A stretch of 36,754 nucleotides of DNA from positions 1 through 36,754 of the forward strand of contig JADEXV010000053.1 in assembly GCA_015206945.1 (NCBI GenBank). Direction: 5' to 3'. The first letter of the stretch is position 1. The number at the start of each line of letters is the position of its first letter. Source of the DNA: Nostocales cyanobacterium LEGE 12452. GTDB lineage: Bacteria > Cyanobacteriota > Cyanobacteriia > Cyanobacteriales > Nostocaceae. The position numbers and the translations under genes were made by a program. Positions 8,368 through 17,443 of the stretch are shown in pieces. The notes beneath the pieces are model-generated. The model saw only the letters and a list, made by a program, of their open reading frames with translations. It had not been told where the DNA came from and did no database searches.

Positions 8368-9687
8368 ATGGGTGACAAGCCAACAATTGCCATTTCTCAC
8401 CTGGGCTGCGAGAAAAATCGAATTGATACAGAACACATGCTGGGAATGCTTGTAGAAGCAGGCTACGGTGTAGATACAAATGAAGAGTTAGCAGATTACG
8501 TTATTGTTAATACTTGTAGTTTTATTGAAGCGGCCCGGCAAGAATCTGTCAGAACTTTAGTAGAACTGGCAGAGGCAAATAAAAAGATCGTAATCACTGG
8601 CTGTATGGCGCAACACTTCCAAGAACAACTTTTGGAGGAGTTGCCTGAAGCAGTAGCCGTTGTGGGTACAGGCGATTATCACAAAATTGTTAATGTAATT
8701 GAGCGTGTAGAACAAGGCGAGCGGGTCAAACAGGTTAGTATAGAGCCAACCTACATTGCCGACGAAACTACACCGCGCTATCGCACTACAACGGAGGGCG
8801 TTGCTTACCTCCGGGTTGCCGAAGGTTGTGATTATCGTTGTGCATTTTGTATAATTCCTCATCTTCGAGGAAACCAGCGATCGCGTACTATTGAATCTAT
8901 CGTCGCCGAAGCGGAGCAGTTAGTTAGTCAAGGGGTAAAGGAAATTATTTTAATTTCCCAAATCACCACTAATTACGGTTTGGATATTTACGGTAAGCCA
9001 AAATTAGCCGAATTACTTCGCGCTTTGGGGAAAGTAGATATACCGTGGATTAGAATGCATTACGCTTATCCCACGGGACTGACCCCAGATGTGATCGCGG
9101 CCATTCAAGAAACACCCAACGTCCTGCCTTATCTGGATTTACCCTTGCAGCATTCTCATCCAGAGATTCTCCGCGCCATGAACCGCCCTTGGCAAGGGCG
9201 CGTAAATGATGGGATTATAGATCGCATCAAAACGGCGCTACCAACAGCCGTATTGCGGACAACATTTATTGTTGGTTTCCCAGGAGAAACTGAAGAGCAT
9301 TTTGAGCATCTACTAGAGTTTGTTCAACGGCATGAATTTGACCATGTTGGTGTCTTCACCTTTTCCTCAGAGGAAGGAACTCCAGCTTATAAGTTGCCAA
9401 ATCAGTTGCCCCAATCGGTAATGGACGAGCGCCGATACCAACTTATGGAAATCCAGCAACCGATTTCCCAAAAGAAAAATCAACAGGAAGTAGGCAAAAT
9501 CGTTGATGTCCTGATTGAGCAAGAAAATCCTGAAAGTGGTGAATTAATAGGTCGTTCAGGTAGATTTTCCCCAGAGGTTGATGGTCTGGTGTATGTCAAA
9601 GGCCAGGCAAAGTTAGGAACCATCGTGCCAATAGCGATTCACCACGCTGATACATACGACCTCTATGGTCAAGTAGTCAATAACTAA
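8368..9687 (+). CDS. rimO: Ribosomal protein S12 methylthiotransferase
   Basis: Radical-SAM enzyme that adds a methylthio group to the conserved aspartate of ribosomal protein S12. The N-terminal MTTase domain supplies three Cys for the second [4Fe-4S] cluster (Cys14 in HLGCEKN, Cys50 in VNTCSF, Cys79 in ITGCMA). The radical-SAM CxxxCxxC follows (Cys154, Cys158, Cys161 in GCDYRCAFC), then the family block [12 protein letters not shown]; a TRAM RNA-binding domain occupies ~375-439. The HLGCEKN and RGNQRSR blocks favour RimO over the tRNA enzyme MiaB. The block usually written QDT reads ISQITTNYG here. Length (439 aa) and ATG start are normal, although no strong Shine-Dalgarno is visible. Appears monocistronic and is followed by heptamer repeats. 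Confidence 0.96.
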   Translation: MGDKPTIAISHLGCEKNRIDTEHMLGMLVEAGYGVDTNEELADYVIVNTCSFIEAARQESVRTLVELAEANKKIVITGCMAQHFQEQLLEELPEAVAVVGTGDYHKIVNVIERVEQGERVKQVSIEPTYIADETTPRYRTTTEGVAYLRVAEGCDYRCAFCIIPHLRGNQRSRTIESIVAEAEQLVSQGVKEIILISQITTNYGLDIYGKPKLAELLRALGKVDIPWIRMHYAYPTGLTPDVIAAIQETPNVLPYLDLPLQHSHPEILRAMNRPWQGRVNDGIIDRIKTALPTAVLRTTFIVGFPGETEEHFEHLLEFVQRHEFDHVGVFTFSSEEGTPAYKLPNQLPQSVMDERRYQLMEIQQPISQKKNQQEVGKIVDVLIEQENPESGELIGRSGRFSPEVDGLVYVKGQAKLGTIVPIAIHHADTYDLYGQVVNN

Positions 9688-9689
9688 AT

Positions 9690-9717
9690 TGTCCTTTGTC
9701 TTTTGTCTTTTGTCTTT
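9690..9717. repeat. STRR heptamer repeat (TGTCTTT)
   Basis: One variant (TGTCCTT) and three perfect tandem TGTCTTT heptamers directly after the rimO stop codon. Confidence 0.75.
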
Positions 9718-9723
9718 TGTTAA

Positions 9724-9840
9724 ATGACCCTTACAGATTCACCCTTATCCCAATATCAACGCTGCATTAGTGGCAGTTTTCATGAGGGTTTACCTGAAAT
9801 TCGGGGACTCACTCGTGGGCATAGCTTCTCTAAAATTTGA
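9724..9840 (+). CDS. Doubtful 38-aa ORF between rimO and the DEAD-box helicase
   Basis: An ATG frame of 38 codons (begins MTLTDSPLSQYQRCISG, ends RGHSFSKI) between two heptamer arrays. I recognise no family. It may be a short real peptide, a fragment of an older gene, or chance; nothing upstream looks like a good ribosome site. Confidence 0.15.
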   Translation: MTLTDSPLSQYQRCISGSFHEGLPEIRGLTRGHSFSKI

Positions 9841-9880
9841 GGCTTTGCTATCGCCCTTGGCTGACTAACTAGCCAATAAC

Positions 9881-9922
9881 TAATGACTAATGACTAATGA
9901 CTAATGACTAATGACTAATGAC
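9881..9922. repeat. STRR heptamer repeat (TAATGAC x6)
   Basis: Six perfect tandem TAATGAC heptamers, then a variant with an extra A (TAAATGAC), ending about 40 bp before the DEAD-box helicase start. Its position in the helicase 5' leader means copy number could affect the leader if the promoter lies upstream. Confidence 0.85.
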
Positions 9923-9968
9923 TAAATGACTAATCCAAAAATCCTTACATAAAATTTAGGACGAATTA

Positions 9969-11498
9969 ATGACTCTTTCATTTCAAGAATTAGGCATTTC
10001 TCAAGAACGTGTCGAACAACTAGAAAAAATTGGTTTTACCGAACCAACCAACATTCAAGTGCAAGCAATTCCCCAATTGCTAGCCGGTCGTGATGTGGTA
10101 GGTCAATCTCAAACTGGAACAGGCAAAACGGCAGCATTTTCTCTGCCAATTTTAGAACGGCTAGATATCAATCAAAGAGCCGTGCAAGCCATAGTTTTAA
10201 CACCAACTCGTGAATTAGCAATGCAAGTTCACGATGCGATCGCGCAATTTATCGGTAATGAAGGATTGCGAGTGTTAGCAATCTACGGTGGTCAATCAAT
10301 TGACCGTCAAATGTTACAACTCAAACGTGGCGTTCACATGGTCGTGGGTACTCCCGGACGCGTGATCGATTTGCTGGATCGCGGCTGTTTAAAGCTCGAT
10401 CAAGTGAAGTGGTTTGTGTTGGATGAAGCTGATGAAATGTTGAGCATGGGCTTTATCGACGATGTGATAAAAATCCTCTCACAAGCGCCTGTAGATCGCC
10501 AAACAGCTTTATTCTCGGCAACAATGCCACCATCGATTCGGATGTTGGTGAACAAGTTCTTGCGATCGCCTGCAACTGTCACCGTTGAGCAACCAAAAGC
10601 TGCCCCCAACAAGATTAATCAAGTAGCTTACTTGATCCCTCGCCATTGGACAAAAGCTAAAGCTTTACAGCCAATTCTGGAAATGGAAGATCCAGAAACA
10701 GCTTTAATCTTTGTGCGCACCAGACGCACAGCCGCAGAACTTACCAGTCAGTTGCAATCTGCTGGTCACAGCGTCGATGAATACCACGGTGACTTGTCCC
10801 AACAAGCACGGGAACGGTTATTAGTCAGATTCCGTAACCGTCAAGTCCGTTGGGTAGTAGCAACTGATATTGCAGCACGCGGGTTAGATGTCGATCAACT
10901 CTCCCATGTAATCAACTTCGACTTACCCGATAGCGTAGAAACTTACGTCCATCGCATTGGTCGTACAGGTCGTGCTGGTAAAGAAGGAACAGCAATTTCT
11001 TTAGTACAACCATTTGAGCGGCGCAAGCAGCAAACATTTGAACGTCATAATCGCCAAAGTTGGCAATTGCTGACGATTCCTACACGCGCACAAATCGAAG
11101 CACGGCACATCCTGAAATTGCAAGAGCTAGTGCGAGAAGCTTTAACAGGTGAGCGTTTGGCTTCATTCTTGCCAATTGTTAGCGAACTGATTGAAGAATA
11201 CGATGCTCAAGCGATCGCTGCTGCAGCATTACAAATCGCTTACGATCAAACTCGCCCAGCTTGGTTGAGTTCAGATGTAGAAATTCCCCAAGAAGAATCT
11301 TCTGCTCCCAAACCAAGACTCGGCAAACGTCGTGAATCTTCCAGCGATCGCCCCCGTGCTGCCTGGAAATCAGATAGCAGTAATGGTGAAGAAAGACATT
11401 CTTCTCCCAAGCCCAAACTACGGACAAGTGGACAGGATTCTTCTGTATCTCCTAGTAAAAAGATAGGTTCACCTACAGCTAGGGAATCAGCTTCTTAG
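9969..11498 (+). CDS. DEAD-box ATP-dependent RNA helicase (DeaD/CrhR-like)
   Basis: Cytosolic RNA helicase of superfamily 2 that uses ATP to remodel RNA, relevant to ribosome assembly, mRNA turnover or cold/redox adaptation. Motifs in order: Q motif (FTEPTNIQVQAIP), motif I SQTGTGKT (47-54), Ia PTRELA (79-84), TPGR (128-131), motif II DEAD (152-155), motif III SAT (183-185), motif IV region LIFVRT, motif V ARGLDV, motif VI HRIGRTGR (328-335). Residues ~365-430 are an extra helical domain; ~435-509 is a hydrophilic Ser/Arg/Lys/Pro-rich, probably disordered RNA-binding tail. The layout resembles cyanobacterial CrhR, but paralogues exist so I give no symbol. Heptamer repeats sit upstream; a hairpin terminator follows. 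Confidence 0.93.
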   Translation: MTLSFQELGISQERVEQLEKIGFTEPTNIQVQAIPQLLAGRDVVGQSQTGTGKTAAFSLPILERLDINQRAVQAIVLTPTRELAMQVHDAIAQFIGNEGLRVLAIYGGQSIDRQMLQLKRGVHMVVGTPGRVIDLLDRGCLKLDQVKWFVLDEADEMLSMGFIDDVIKILSQAPVDRQTALFSATMPPSIRMLVNKFLRSPATVTVEQPKAAPNKINQVAYLIPRHWTKAKALQPILEMEDPETALIFVRTRRTAAELTSQLQSAGHSVDEYHGDLSQQARERLLVRFRNRQVRWVVATDIAARGLDVDQLSHVINFDLPDSVETYVHRIGRTGRAGKEGTAISLVQPFERRKQQTFERHNRQSWQLLTIPTRAQIEARHILKLQELVREALTGERLASFLPIVSELIEEYDAQAIAAAALQIAYDQTRPAWLSSDVEIPQEESSAPKPRLGKRRESSSDRPRAAWKSDSSNGEERHSSPKPKLRTSGQDSSVSPSKKIGSPTARESAS

Positions 11499-11567
11499 TC
11501 TAGAGTTAATTAATTTTGGATTTTAGATTTTTCCTTTAATCCAAAATCCAAATCTAAAAATTAGCAA

Positions 11568-11602
11568 AGTTGAGAGTTGAGAGTTAAGAGTCAAGAGTTA
11601 AG
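11568..11602. repeat. STRR heptamer repeat (AGTTGAG/AGTTAAG, 5 units)
   Basis: Five tandem heptamers (AGTTGAG twice, AGTTAAG, AGTCAAG, AGTTAAG) between the convergent helicase and aldo/keto reductase genes. The fourth and fifth units provide the left arm of the neighbouring terminator-like hairpin. Confidence 0.75.
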
Positions 11603-11637
11603 ATTTTGACTTTATACTCTTGACTTTTTGGCTTTTT
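11589..11637 (+). terminator. Terminator-like hairpin after the RNA helicase
   Basis: A perfect 10-bp inverted repeat AGTCAAGAGT (11589-11598) and ACTCTTGACT (11616-11625) with a 17-nt loop, followed by TTTTGGCTTTTTT. It lies about 90 bp past the helicase stop, between convergent genes. The left arm is made of heptamer repeat units, so the terminator may have arisen from the repeat. Confidence 0.6.
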
Positions 11638-11654
11638 TAGAAGGTTCAAAAATA

Positions 11655-12602
11655 CTACAGCCAAGGACGACTAACTTGTTCTAATTCTCCAATTTCATCG
11701 TCGCTCAATCTCCAGCCCAAAGCACCAGCATTCTGCCGTACCTGTTCGGCTGTCTTCACCCCAGCAATGGGAATAATGTTCCCCTGAGCAATTAACCAGT
11801 TGAGGGCAACTTGGGCAGGGGTGCGATCGTATTTTTCCCCGAAATTGCGTAGCAAAGATATTACTGGGGCGATTTTTTCCAGACCTTCTTTCTTAAATCG
11901 CGCGTCTATTTTCCTTGCACCAGTGGGGGTTTCGGTACTATCAATCCTGTACTTTCCTGTGAGTAATCCCTGTGCTAAAGGACTATAAGCCAAGATAGTC
12001 ACACCCAACTCACGGGCAGTTGCGATAATACCTTTGCTTTCAACTTGGCGACTGAGTAAAGAATAGCGCACTTGGTTTACAGCCAAAGGCACTCCACGGG
12101 TCGCCAATATTTGATGGGCGTCTCGCATTTGTTCTGCTGAGTAATTACTCACACCGACTGCGGCAATTCTGCCCCGCTTCACTTCATCTGCTAGAGCATT
12201 CATCAAAGTTTCTTGACTTAAAAAGAAGGCAAATGGCCAATGCACTTGATACAGGGCTATTCGCTCTAATTGCAAGCGTTTGAGGCTGGCTGTTAAAGCA
12301 TCCGAGACGGATTGGGCTGTAAATCGCCACGGTAGGGGGCCAAATTTTGTGGCGATTTGTACAGGTTGTTGTGTCTGTTGCAGAAATTGTCCCAAAAATT
12401 TCTCTGATAGTCCCATTCCGTAGACTTCGGCAGTATCAAAGAAGGTAATACCAGCTTCTAAGGCTGCGGTAAAAGCTTCTTGTAACTGTTCTGGGCCGTA
12501 GCGATCGCCATAATTCCAAAATAGTTTATCACCCCAAGCCCAAGTGCCTATGCATAAAGGTGTAACAGATGGGCCATTTTGCCCCAATGTGATGTTTTCC
12601 AC
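11655..12602 (-). CDS. Aldo/keto reductase
   Basis: NAD(P)H-dependent oxidoreductase with a TIM-barrel fold; the physiological carbonyl substrate cannot be read from sequence. The catalytic tetrad is complete: Asp56 and Tyr61 in FFDTAEVYG, Lys86 in IATKFG, His121 in YQVHWP. Other family blocks are IGTWAWGD, GVSNYS, VNQVRYSLL, AYSPLAQGLLTGKY and the C-terminal TPAQVALNWLIAQ...IPIAGVKTAEQV nucleotide-binding region. 315 aa is the usual length. ATG start; convergent with the RNA helicase and probably monocistronic. The similarity is to the broad AKR/Tas-like group rather than to a named enzyme. Confidence 0.93.
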   Translation of the reverse strand: MENITLGQNGPSVTPLCIGTWAWGDKLFWNYGDRYGPEQLQEAFTAALEAGITFFDTAEVYGMGLSEKFLGQFLQQTQQPVQIATKFGPLPWRFTAQSVSDALTASLKRLQLERIALYQVHWPFAFFLSQETLMNALADEVKRGRIAAVGVSNYSAEQMRDAHQILATRGVPLAVNQVRYSLLSRQVESKGIIATARELGVTILAYSPLAQGLLTGKYRIDSTETPTGARKIDARFKKEGLEKIAPVISLLRNFGEKYDRTPAQVALNWLIAQGNIIPIAGVKTAEQVRQNAGALGWRLSDDEIGELEQVSRPWL

Positions 12603-12773
12603 GGTTGCAAAATTTAGTTTATTTACATTTCTTTACTTTTATAGTGTACCGTTACAGACAAGATTGGGTGCGATCGTCACCATTTCGCCGCAACTATTGT
12701 TGTGCCGCAGCTATGCCCGTAGTAGCGCGCCTTGCATAAAAATTTAAAACCTAAATCAAACGCGCATAAACAA

Positions 12774-12842
12774 GATCCCCGACTTCTTCGAGAAGTCGGG
12801 GATCTGCGGGTCGCAATTCTCACAAATCAAATAGGATTGCTA
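12774..12842. repeat. Dispersed palindromic element (14-bp perfect stem plus conserved flank)
   Basis: A 31-bp perfect hairpin at 12774-12804: a 14-bp stem starting GATCCCCGACTTCT and ending AGAAGTCGGGGATC with loop TCG. It is followed by a segment ending CAAATCAAATAGGATTGCTAT, which from memory recurs beside this palindrome in Nostoc-type genomes, suggesting a mobile or MITE-derived element. It lies at the left border of the HIP1-free insert, just downstream of the stop of the 74-aa gene, where it could also act as a transcription stop. Confidence 0.65.
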
Positions 12843-12865
12843 TGGTTGAGTATATTTACTTGTAT

Positions 12866-13090
12866 TTATGAATTAGATGATTTATCCTGCTTGGGTTTTT
12901 TGATCAATTCCATGTAGACATTAATCTCACTAATTTCTACATCATGCTCAACCCTGGTTACTTTCCATCTTTCCTTTTTTAGGTAAACTTCCTCTCCTAC
13001 TCTGGGAGTAAATTGGAGATCGTAGAACTTTTTTAGAAAATCTTTTTGATTTTCTTCCCATAATATTACTTTGACTGGTTCTTTACTCAT
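12866..13090 (-). CDS. Small conserved-looking hypothetical protein (74 aa)
   Basis: No named family recognised. The sequence looks like a compact beta-rich domain: FTPRVGEEVYLKKERWKVTRVEHD followed by an amphipathic strand NVYMELIKK, with a charged tail. The pattern PRVGE-x-V...W-x-V-x-x-V-x-H-D occurs in short cyanobacterial proteins, in my recollection, without assigned function. ATG start; about 300 bp separate it from the end of the 721-aa gene on the same strand, so it may or may not be part of that unit. It lies inside the AT-rich, HIP1-free stretch. Confidence 0.6.
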   Translation of the reverse strand: MSKEPVKVILWEENQKDFLKKFYDLQFTPRVGEEVYLKKERWKVTRVEHDVEISEINVYMELIKKPKQDKSSNS

Positions 13091-13388
13091 TGCCTATGCC
13101 TTTTTGGTTACTAGATAAAGGTAAGTAGTTTGATGACATACATACGGCAAGTTTATCTTACTAATTCAATGGAATAGCGTAGTTAAAACCACATTTTAAT
13201 ATTGATATTTTTATGTGGTTTGATTGCGTCCGATAAAGTTACAGGTCAATGTGAGAACTTTAGTAAATTTTACTATTGGGTATATTTGAAAATATTTCTC
13301 CGTGTGTGGGGTTAGAAAAATAAGTAAAATCCGTCAACCTAACGTCAAACTAAGAGTTATTGCCGTTGAGCAATACTGATTAATACAG

Positions 13389-15554
13389 TCATTGAGCAAC
13401 ACCAAAATTTTTATACTCCCTAATATACTTAAATGGAAAAGGGATTACGGTACTTTGCCCTGTGCGGACAAAATCAACATCCATAGTTTCAAGAAGTTGT
13501 CTGAATATCAGTTTTGAGTCATCCACAGCCACGATTTTACGAAGATGACAGGCATCTTTGAAAGAGAATTGCACTTTTTCTTTTCGGTCTCCAACAAAGT
13601 AATAAGCTTCTTTTTCGGTTTCACCAAAATATTTTATGTTAAGGGAAGCGTCGAATAAATCTTCTTTGCTCTGGTTATCCTGGGGGAACTTCAATCGAAT
13701 TTGATATTGGTCGAGAAGGTAATCTCTAAAACGAGTGGCCTCACTTGTACTACTGACATCAATATCCTTGTCTCCTACCTTCCTTGTTGTTCCCAAATAC
13801 TGTGCGATTAAAGACTTAAAATCTCCTTTCGATATAGGTTGGCTACCAATTTTTATAAGTTCCAATGATAATAATTTAAATTTTTCAATATTAAGGTCAG
13901 ATGGTTCTTGTAAAAATCCTTCAACTATATCAGCTAACTCATTTCCATTCCGCTTGTTTTCGGGAAGTTCAGTTTCGACTTCTCTAAGAATAGCTTCAAT
14001 TTTAGAAAGGTGAGGAATACTAATTTCATCGGTTAGAAATATCTGATTTATCTCACCAGCATCAGAAACAACAAGGCCTTCTAATGTGTTGATTTTATCT
14101 CCAGAGCTATCCTCTGTCATGAATTTTCTATATTTCTCAAACTTTTGCCAGTTAAATAATATATCTTGACCATCCATTTCGTAGAATTCAAAATTACCAT
14201 TTGGTTGAATTTCCATAAAAATTACGTGGTCTGTATCTTCATCCCAAGCAGCAAAAGTCCAAATTCCTTTGAGTTGAAGTTTAGCCCAATCAAACAAGTT
14301 CAATGTTCGAGAACTAATATCACGCTTTATAAGCTGTTCTTTTATAATTGTTTTAACAATAGGCTTGGAGACATTTTTAGTTGATTCAATTGTCAGATGT
14401 TGCCGCTGAAATTTATCTGTGGAAGGGAGGTATTCGTCCTTTTGCCCGCTTTTTTCATAAAATTCGGCATCATGTATAATTCTAAAATTTAGAGTTTTTT
14501 CTTTATCCCGTTTACCAACGGTGATTAGTTTTTCATCAGTGATATAAGGAAGAAGAAATTTTTTTAGTGTAATTACTAAATTAGTAGAATCTTCATCATT
14601 CACTCTATCAACTATATTTATTGCCTGACCATCTAGTTTTGAGTGAAGTTGTTTTGGACTTTTAAGCAAAGTATTTTTGAGTTCAATGCTGCGATCAACT
14701 TCAAGAGTGGAAAAATTAACACTCATGTATTCAGATAGATATTCTTGAATACTATTGAAAACTTGAAACAAAATACCTGCTCGGCTTTTCTCAAATTTCT
14801 CTATACTTTCAAACTCAAGGAAATTAGTATGAAGCTTTTTACCTTGTTTACCGCATTGTATGTAAGACTTTGTAGGATCTGTATCTTTACCATCAGATGG
14901 AAGCCACCTTCTCAGAGTTCCTGTGCCACTATGGAAAACATATTCAGGTCTTTTAAGAATTTTTTTTAATTCTGCCGTCCCTTTATATTCTTTTAAAATG
15001 GAAACCTTTTTTCGATAAGAGGCTACGCTAACTTTCAATAAGAATTCATTGTTTTGACTATCATCACGACTAATAGTGATTTCAGCAACACCAATTGCAT
15101 CATAAAGCTTATTTGTTAATGGAGGGACTTTAAGTAATGCTCCAGTCAGATTTGAGAAATGTAGATGTTTAAATTTAGAGCGTGATGAACCTAGAGAGTT
15201 AATTAATAAGCGGGCAAGTGTTACTTCACAGATGCATTCATCATTTCCAGTATAAACAGCCTGGGGTTTTACCTCAATTGCAGATACACTAGCAAATTGA
15301 GGATCAGTTCTAAGCTTTTGAAGTAATGTGTAAGTATTATTTGATTTTTTATCAAACATAGCATAGGCATATTGAGCATATCCAACGGACATGGCTTTAT
15401 AACCTTCGCCTATAATGCGATCTAATTCTTCCGCTCCCCACCATTTGCTATTTTTGTCTCGTTTGAAGCGGATAAAAACAAAATCTCTTTCAATAGTATC
15501 AATATGAAAATTTGTATTTAGTCTATTTGTAAGAATGCTCATGTTAAAATTCAT
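13389..15554 (-). CDS. Large protein of unknown family, partner of helicase-nuclease (721 aa)
   Basis: No family recognised and no transmembrane segment seen. The N-terminal ~330 residues look mixed alpha/beta (FVFIRFKRDKNSKWWGAEELD; SKFKHLHFSNLTGALLKVPPL; VAEITISRDD...FLLKVSVASYRKKVS; TGTLRRWLPSDGKD). The middle (~420-520) has LFDWAKLQLKGIWTFAAWDE and LEGLVVSDAGEINQIFL, and the C-terminus ends in TVIPFPFKYIREYKNFGVAQ. I find no nuclease, ATPase or methylase motif I would trust. Its ATG lies inside the 3' end of the helicase-nuclease gene (11-nt overlap), indicating translational coupling and a joint role. The context suggests anti-phage or anti-plasmid defence, perhaps the module's sensor or nucleic-acid-binding part. 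An Argonaute/pPIWI-RE relationship is a hypothesis only. AT-rich, without HIP1 sites. Confidence 0.85.
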   Translation of the reverse strand: MNFNMSILTNRLNTNFHIDTIERDFVFIRFKRDKNSKWWGAEELDRIIGEGYKAMSVGYAQYAYAMFDKKSNNTYTLLQKLRTDPQFASVSAIEVKPQAVYTGNDECICEVTLARLLINSLGSSRSKFKHLHFSNLTGALLKVPPLTNKLYDAIGVAEITISRDDSQNNEFLLKVSVASYRKKVSILKEYKGTAELKKILKRPEYVFHSGTGTLRRWLPSDGKDTDPTKSYIQCGKQGKKLHTNFLEFESIEKFEKSRAGILFQVFNSIQEYLSEYMSVNFSTLEVDRSIELKNTLLKSPKQLHSKLDGQAINIVDRVNDEDSTNLVITLKKFLLPYITDEKLITVGKRDKEKTLNFRIIHDAEFYEKSGQKDEYLPSTDKFQRQHLTIESTKNVSKPIVKTIIKEQLIKRDISSRTLNLFDWAKLQLKGIWTFAAWDEDTDHVIFMEIQPNGNFEFYEMDGQDILFNWQKFEKYRKFMTEDSSGDKINTLEGLVVSDAGEINQIFLTDEISIPHLSKIEAILREVETELPENKRNGNELADIVEGFLQEPSDLNIEKFKLLSLELIKIGSQPISKGDFKSLIAQYLGTTRKVGDKDIDVSSTSEATRFRDYLLDQYQIRLKFPQDNQSKEDLFDASLNIKYFGETEKEAYYFVGDRKEKVQFSFKDACHLRKIVAVDDSKLIFRQLLETMDVDFVRTGQSTVIPFPFKYIREYKNFGVAQ

Positions 15555-17415
15555 TCACAAGAAATTTAAGTGCTAAATTATCGATTTTATCATTTTTACA
15601 GAGATAGGGAACTTCTATAATTTTTCCGCCAAATGATGGAATAGGTTGAAAGTGAGTGTTGGAAGAACCAAGAATGTTGATAACAAAAACCCTTTCTGCT
15701 CCAACAATCGCCATTTTTTCACAGATTTTATCAATTATTTCATCAGCTTTTACTGCAATCTGATCATTCCATAACTTGAATTCTATATAGATATTTTGCT
15801 CTGTTTTAAAGTCAAAGAGTTCAAATTCATCTATATTCAGTTCTAGTAAGGGAATATCTAAGAGGTTTTGAAAAATATGTTTCCCACATACTTCACCTAA
15901 TGCCCCTTTATAAATATTGTTGAACATGGGAGGGGTCAGCATTAGTTGAGATTTAGGAAATGTTGTTGCCCAATTAGAATCAGTGAAAAATTTATGTAAA
16001 GTATCGATTTTCATCAACTCTGAAAGACGGGCAGTTTGTTCGCTCACTTCTTTAACTTCCCTTTTCCCGTAATCATCAGAAAAGAAAACTTCGATATTAT
16101 CATAGTCATTTTCATGTGAGAAATAATATGAATCGGCAGGTTTTGGCAAATGCAGGTAAATATTATTCCAGTTAATATTGGATTCTGACTCTTTTACAAT
16201 ACTTGGTTGATAAAGAACTTGTTCTCTTAGTTCTTGCCACTTTTTAACACTCTGTTTTGTCCACGGCGTACTCAGTTGGCGACGTATGTAAACAGCAGTT
16301 TGATTGCTTTTATGGGATGCACGGTTTTGTGCTTCTATTAAATCTTCAGATCGGTTAGGCGATTCACCTGCTGATTCAAGGAGAGCAGTATATTCACGAA
16401 TAGGAATTACATCTTCTGGTAGAGAAAACCCGATTAAATGTTTTCGGATAGAAGCGTCAGCAAGAATATGAATTGTTGGAGCCTTCATATTGGTACGACA
16501 TATTCGGCCTAGTGCCTGAATAATGATTTTATTTAAGTAGCGTGAATAAGCATTTGTATTGTATGGGCTGATGAAGTCCTCAGCTTTGCTTCGAGGCTTA
16601 TATCTTCCTATATATTTATGAAAAGCTTGATCTAGCTTGCTCTTAAACTGGTTTAGTGAAAAATCTCCATTCTCGCGAATAAATTCCAATTGAAAAATAT
16701 ATTTTATAAATTCATCATCATTTATATTATTCCCAAATATATTAACAAGAATATTTGTTGGGTTATCTAAATATATCCCGTTAATATCCATGTTTGAATG
16801 CTTGGGAAAGCTATTAATATGTATTGGCTCTAGGCCAGAAGGAACTGGAAATTGTAAATTTTGTCCAACTCCAATTGTTTGGTATGCAGAAATAATAAAT
16901 CGGCGTTTATTATCTTTTAGCTCATTTAGCAATTTTTCTTTATTTTCTTCAAAGTTATTTGAACTAAGTACAAAGAATGTATCAGCCACAGAACCATCAA
17001 TATTATTTTGATGGCTATCCAATAAAAATCCCGCATATTTATGCAATATATGCAGGTCGAACTTTGGGTCGGAAGGCTTTGGTAATTTACTAAAAAGACA
17101 AAGGAACGCATGACAATCAGGATTATCCAAAAAATATTTCCATGCTGTTAAAGCTCTTACATAACGGCAAAATGAAAATTCAATACTCTCCTCATCATCA
17201 TTAGTAATTGTATGGCGAAGAGTATTCCATAAATCCTGGGCTACTTCTCGATCATTGAAAAGTTCTTCAAACTGTTTGATTGCTTCTTTTTGTGTATCTG
17301 TCCCAATAAATTTAGTTTTTATAGAGACTTGATTATATCCTTGAGTCGCTTCGTTATATGCATTTTTAAGTTTAACAAGAGCATCATCTTTAATACGTAT
17401 AAATGAATCTCCCAA
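15544..17415 (-). CDS. Helicase C-terminal half fused to PD-(D/E)XK-like nuclease, 5'-truncated
   Basis: The back half of a superfamily-2 helicase plus a nuclease-like domain, 623 aa from a TTG. The frame is open farther upstream (to 17508) and encodes VVGISATAGLYTNIGNYDLK, a motif III-like SAT segment, so the TTG is only the first permitted start. Helicase motif V-like RRFIISAYQTIGVGQNLQF is at ~170-188; motif VI-like IIIQALGRICRT is at ~293-305. The C-terminal domain (~500-620) has GALGEVCGKHIF, then FELFDFKTEQNIYIEFK and a helix, matching E...D...ExK of the PD-(D/E)XK fold (Glu/Asp near 505 and 533; ExK at ~546-548). With motifs I and II missing it cannot be an active helicase, though the nuclease domain might survive. 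Overlaps the 721-aa partner by 11 nt. Confidence 0.8.
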   Translation of the reverse strand: MGDSFIRIKDDALVKLKNAYNEATQGYNQVSIKTKFIGTDTQKEAIKQFEELFNDREVAQDLWNTLRHTITNDDEESIEFSFCRYVRALTAWKYFLDNPDCHAFLCLFSKLPKPSDPKFDLHILHKYAGFLLDSHQNNIDGSVADTFFVLSSNNFEENKEKLLNELKDNKRRFIISAYQTIGVGQNLQFPVPSGLEPIHINSFPKHSNMDINGIYLDNPTNILVNIFGNNINDDEFIKYIFQLEFIRENGDFSLNQFKSKLDQAFHKYIGRYKPRSKAEDFISPYNTNAYSRYLNKIIIQALGRICRTNMKAPTIHILADASIRKHLIGFSLPEDVIPIREYTALLESAGESPNRSEDLIEAQNRASHKSNQTAVYIRRQLSTPWTKQSVKKWQELREQVLYQPSIVKESESNINWNNIYLHLPKPADSYYFSHENDYDNIEVFFSDDYGKREVKEVSEQTARLSELMKIDTLHKFFTDSNWATTFPKSQLMLTPPMFNNIYKGALGEVCGKHIFQNLLDIPLLELNIDEFELFDFKTEQNIYIEFKLWNDQIAVKADEIIDKICEKMAIVGAERVFVINILGSSNTHFQPIPSFGGKIIEVPYLCKNDKIDNLALKFLVNEF

Positions 17416-17443
17416 ACGAGATTTCAGATACTTAAGATCATAA

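Noticed and set aside
12544-12917. Plus-strand frames of 61-67 aa over the aldo/keto reductase start and palindrome
   Set aside because: They run through the reductase gene, promoter and dispersed repeat, with no coding character.
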